The notes beneath the pieces are model-generated. The model had not been told where the DNA came from and did no database searches. It saw only the letters and a list, made by a program, of their open reading frames with translations. Both the position numbers and the translations under genes were made by a program. This document shows positions 3,270 to 5,094 of a stretch of 5,094 bases of DNA, one piece after another. This DNA comes from Actinomycetales bacterium UBA1383 (lineage in GTDB: Bacteria; Actinomycetota; Actinomycetes; Actinomycetales; Actinomycetaceae). The stretch lies in the NCBI GenBank assembly GCA_002305415.1, contig DBQX01000034.1, positions 1 to 5,094 of the forward strand. Direction: 5' to 3'. The stretch's first letter is position 1, and each line of letters opens with the position of its first letter.

Positions 3270-4378
3270 GCGGCCGGCTCGTCTTCGAGCACGCCACCCC
3301 GGCGCAGCGGGTGTTGTTCGGTGCCGGCATGGCGGCCGCGCACCTGGCGGAGGAGGTCCGCGGACGGGACGTGCTCGCGGTGGTCACCGCCCGATCGGCG
3401 GCGGTGGCCCGCCACCTGCTGGGGGACGTGCCGGTGGTGGCGTGGTTCGACGAGGTGGCCGAGCACGTCCCGGTGGCGACGGCGGCGCGGGCGCGGGCGG
3501 CCGCCGTCGGGGCGGAGTTGCTGGTGGCGGTGGGGGGTGGCTCCGCCATCGGGGTCGCCAAGGCGGTGGCCCTGACGACGGGGCTGCCGATCGTCGCGGT
3601 GCCGACGACCTACGCCGGTTCCGAGGCCACCGACGTCTGGGGGGTCACCGAGGGCGGCGTGAAGCGTACCGGGACCGATTCGCGGGTCCTGCCCGGGACG
3701 GTCATCTACGATCCGGAGCTCACGCTGTCCCTGCCGGTCGGGCTGAGTGTGGCGAGCGGGCTGAACGCGCTGGCGCACGGGGTGGAGACGTTGTGGGGGC
3801 CGCGCGCGGACCCGATCAACGCGGCCCTGGCGGTCGAGGGCATCCGCCTGCTCGGCGAGGGCCTGCCCGAGGTGGTACGGGACCCGGCCGGGCTGCGGGG
3901 ACGCGAGCAGGTGCTGTGCGGCGCCCACCTCGCGGCGGCCGCCTTTGCGAGTGCCGGCACCGGGCTTCACCACCGGATCTGCCATGTGCTGGGCGGCCGG
4001 TTCGGGTTGCCCCACGCGCCGACCCACGCGGCGGTGCTGCCGCACGTCCTTGCGTTCAACGCGCCGGCCGCTCCGAAGGCTGCGGGACGGGTGGTGGCGG
4101 CGCTGCGGCCAGGGGTGACGGGCAGCCAGGCGGGCGACGCCGTCGCGGCGCTGGCGGGGCTGTACGCGCGCCTGGACGCACCCCGGGCACTTCGCGACCT
4201 CGGGCTTGCGGAGGATGACCTCGAGGAGGCGGCCCGCCTCGCGCTGGCCGCGGTCCCGCCGTCGAACCCGCGGGGCGTGGGCCCGGCGGACATGCTCCGG
4301 CTGCTGCGCGCCGCGTGGGCGGGCGACGCACCTCAGGCGGACGAGACCCCTCGGGTTGGCGACGCCCCGCAGGGCTGA
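3266..4378 (+). CDS. Maleylacetate reductase (iron-containing alcohol dehydrogenase superfamily, 370 aa)
   Basis: This enzyme family reduces maleylacetate to 3-oxoadipate with NAD(P)H, the step that leads hydroxyquinol, resorcinol and chlorocatechol pathways into the 3-oxoadipate route. The cytoplasmic protein is full length. The N-terminal dinucleotide-binding domain has LLVAVGGGSAIGVAKAVAL (about 85-103) and IVAVPTTYAGSEATDVWG (109-126). Next comes RVLPGTVIYDPELTLSLP (140-157). The helical C-terminal domain has NALAHGVE (167-174), HHRICHVLGG (235-244), LPHAPTHA (248-255) and AFNAPAAP (263-270), all typical of maleylacetate reductases. Asn167 stands where metal-dependent relatives have Asp, as expected for this branch. 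The GTG start overlaps the SDR remnant's stop (GTGA). The C-terminus has a slightly long, low-complexity tail with GDAPQ twice. Its stop directly abuts that of the convergent hydrolase. No hydroxyquinol dioxygenase gene lies in the window. Confidence 0.9.
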   Translation: MSGRLVFEHATPAQRVLFGAGMAAAHLAEEVRGRDVLAVVTARSAAVARHLLGDVPVVAWFDEVAEHVPVATAARARAAAVGAELLVAVGGGSAIGVAKAVALTTGLPIVAVPTTYAGSEATDVWGVTEGGVKRTGTDSRVLPGTVIYDPELTLSLPVGLSVASGLNALAHGVETLWGPRADPINAALAVEGIRLLGEGLPEVVRDPAGLRGREQVLCGAHLAAAAFASAGTGLHHRICHVLGGRFGLPHAPTHAAVLPHVLAFNAPAAPKAAGRVVAALRPGVTGSQAGDAVAALAGLYARLDAPRALRDLGLAEDDLEEAARLALAAVPPSNPRGVGPADMLRLLRAAWAGDAPQADETPRVGDAPQG

Positions 4379-5014
4379 TCAGGCCAGCCGGCGCAGCGCT
4401 GTCCGGGCGATCTCCAGGTCCCCCTCGGTGATGCCGTGGCCGCCGGGCCGCAGGTGCTGCTCGACGTCGGCGCCCCGAGCGCGCAGCGTCTCCACCAGCC
4501 GGGTGACGCTGGCGAGTGGTGCCATGGGGTCGGCGCGCCCGTTCAGGGTCACCACCCGGACGCCGTCGAGGTCCACGGCCTCGTCCCTCTCGGCGAAGGG
4601 GTACATGCCGGAGAAGGCGATCACCCGATCCAGCGTGGCCGGGTGCAGCATCGCGGTGGCCAGGGCGATGTTCGCCCCGTTGGAGAATCCCACCGCCACC
4701 AGCGGGCGCGACCCCCAGGCGTGGTGCGCCCGGGCGGCCTCGATGAAGGAGGCGAGCGCGCCCGCGCGGGCGATGATGTCGTCGACGTCGAAGACTCCCT
4801 CGCCGTGGCGGCGGAACCAGCGCGGCATGCCGCGCTCGCGGACGCGGCCGCGGGGGGCGATGACCCCGGCGGCCGGGTCGAGGGCGGTGGCGAGGGGGGC
4901 GATGTCCTCCTCGGTGCCGCCGGTGCCGTGCAGGGCCAAGATGACGGGGGATTCGGCCGCGCCGGCGCGGTACAGGTGCGTCCAGTCGGTGAGGGCGAGG
5001 GTCACGGCGCTCAC
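4379..5014 (-). CDS. Alpha/beta hydrolase, carboxylesterase / MhqD-like (211 aa)
   Basis: This is a compact alpha/beta hydrolase of the phospholipase/carboxylesterase (Abhydrolase_2) type. The oxyanion-hole HGTGG lies at 29-33, the nucleophile elbow GFSNG has Ser111, the acid is probably Asp162 in NGRADPMAP, and the base is His193 in GGHGI. The catalytic triad is complete, and there is no signal peptide, so the enzyme is cytoplasmic. It shares a GTGA overlap (5014-5011) with the upstream gene, whose C-terminus looks like a ring-cleaving VOC dioxygenase. This pairing matches the MhqO/MhqD arrangement known for hydroquinone and quinone response, so hydrolysis of a ring-cleavage product or aromatic ester is the likely role. 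The substrate is inference. The GTG start is chosen because of the overlap and because family homology begins a few residues later. Confidence 0.85.
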   Translation of the reverse strand: MSAVTLALTDWTHLYRAGAAESPVILALHGTGGTEEDIAPLATALDPAAGVIAPRGRVRERGMPRWFRRHGEGVFDVDDIIARAGALASFIEAARAHHAWGSRPLVAVGFSNGANIALATAMLHPATLDRVIAFSGMYPFAERDEAVDLDGVRVVTLNGRADPMAPLASVTRLVETLRARGADVEQHLRPGGHGITEGDLEIARTALRRLA

Positions 5015-5094
5015 CGCCCCGCCGGCGAGGGGTTGTTCTCGGCCGGCACCTCGATGCGCTGCACCGAGTTCTCGATCGCCGCTCGGCTCGGCTC
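5011..5094 (-). CDS. C-terminal end of a probable ring-cleaving (VOC) dioxygenase, partial
   Basis: A minus-strand frame enters from the right edge and gives 27 residues (EPSRAAIENSVQRIEVPAEN, then a short Pro/Ser/Gly tail) before TGA at 5013-5011. The pattern EPxRAxIE...xxVP resembles the C-terminus of MhqO/MhqA-type ring-cleaving dioxygenases, whose proteins commonly end with a P-W-[LY]-E-P-x-R-x-x-I-E segment. The stop overlaps the hydrolase GTG by 4 nt, so the two form an operon. With only 27 residues visible the family call is tentative, but the presence of a coding frame is well supported by the overlap and codon use. Confidence 0.55.
   Translation of the reverse strand, partial: EPSRAAIENSVQRIEVPAENNPSPAGR

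Noticed and set aside
3074..4045. Minus-strand 323-codon frame
   Set aside because: It is antisense to maleylacetate reductase with Arg/His/Pro-rich low-complexity translation and no motif.
3040..4218. Plus-strand 392-codon frame
   Set aside because: It is very rich in Gly/Arg/Ala without any motif and runs in another frame over the convincing maleylacetate reductase. Such long shadow frames are normal in high-GC DNA.
1..5094. CRISPR array, rRNA, complete insertion sequence or replication origin
   Set aside because: No regularly spaced repeat array, rRNA-like sequence, transposase frame with terminal inverted repeats, or DnaA-box/iteron cluster is visible. The only multi-copy elements are the two tRNA segments, the two 25-bp repeats and the lipoprotein 5' ends.

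Overview
This window looks like part of a high-GC actinobacterial chromosome (Streptomyces or a related family). The right half is strongly GC-biased at third codon positions, starts are often GTG, genes overlap by 4 nt (GTGA/ATGA), and several promoters appear to be leaderless. The genus cannot be fixed from the sequence.

Left part (1 to about 3060): a tRNA gene with accessory DNA stacked behind it. The window opens inside the anticodon loop of a tRNA-Arg(CCT) gene whose 5' half lies off the left edge. A second copy of the same 3' tRNA segment lies at 1933-1975 (42 of 43 bases identical), with no recognisable tRNA 5' half. This is the expected signature of att sites left by elements that integrate into tRNA 3' ends. 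Between the copies are a mostly non-coding stretch, a small lipoprotein gene, and a two-gene toxin-antitoxin (TA) module of the HI1419/HI1420 family (RelE/ParE-like toxin first, HTH antidote second), all on the minus strand. A 25-bp repeat sits near each end of this 1.9 kb segment. To the right of the second tRNA copy are a minus-strand remnant of a tyrosine-recombinase integrase (box C, HELRH), a complete vapBC module on the plus strand, and a frameshifted 5' remnant of a second gene related to the first lipoprotein. I read this as two successive, eroded integrative elements stacked at one tRNA-Arg site. Each carries a TA module and a lipoprotein gene of one family, and no intact integrase remains in the window.

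Right part (about 3170 to 5094): apparently the chromosomal backbone, or an older region, with aromatic-compound genes. A 25-codon remnant matching the N-terminus of an NAD(P)-binding SDR protein is translationally coupled through a GTGA overlap to a full-length maleylacetate reductase. Convergent with it, stop codon against stop codon, is an alpha/beta hydrolase (MhqD/carboxylesterase type). That gene is itself coupled by GTGA to the 3' end of an upstream gene whose C-terminus resembles MhqO/MhqA-type ring-cleaving VOC dioxygenases. Ring cleavage, hydrolysis and maleylacetate reduction suggest (hydro)quinone or hydroxyquinol-type catabolism or detoxification. The substrate is inference.

Both TA modules have a good -10 hexamer ending exactly 6 nt before the ATG, which predicts leaderless transcripts. 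No CRISPR array, rRNA, complete transposase or replication origin was seen.
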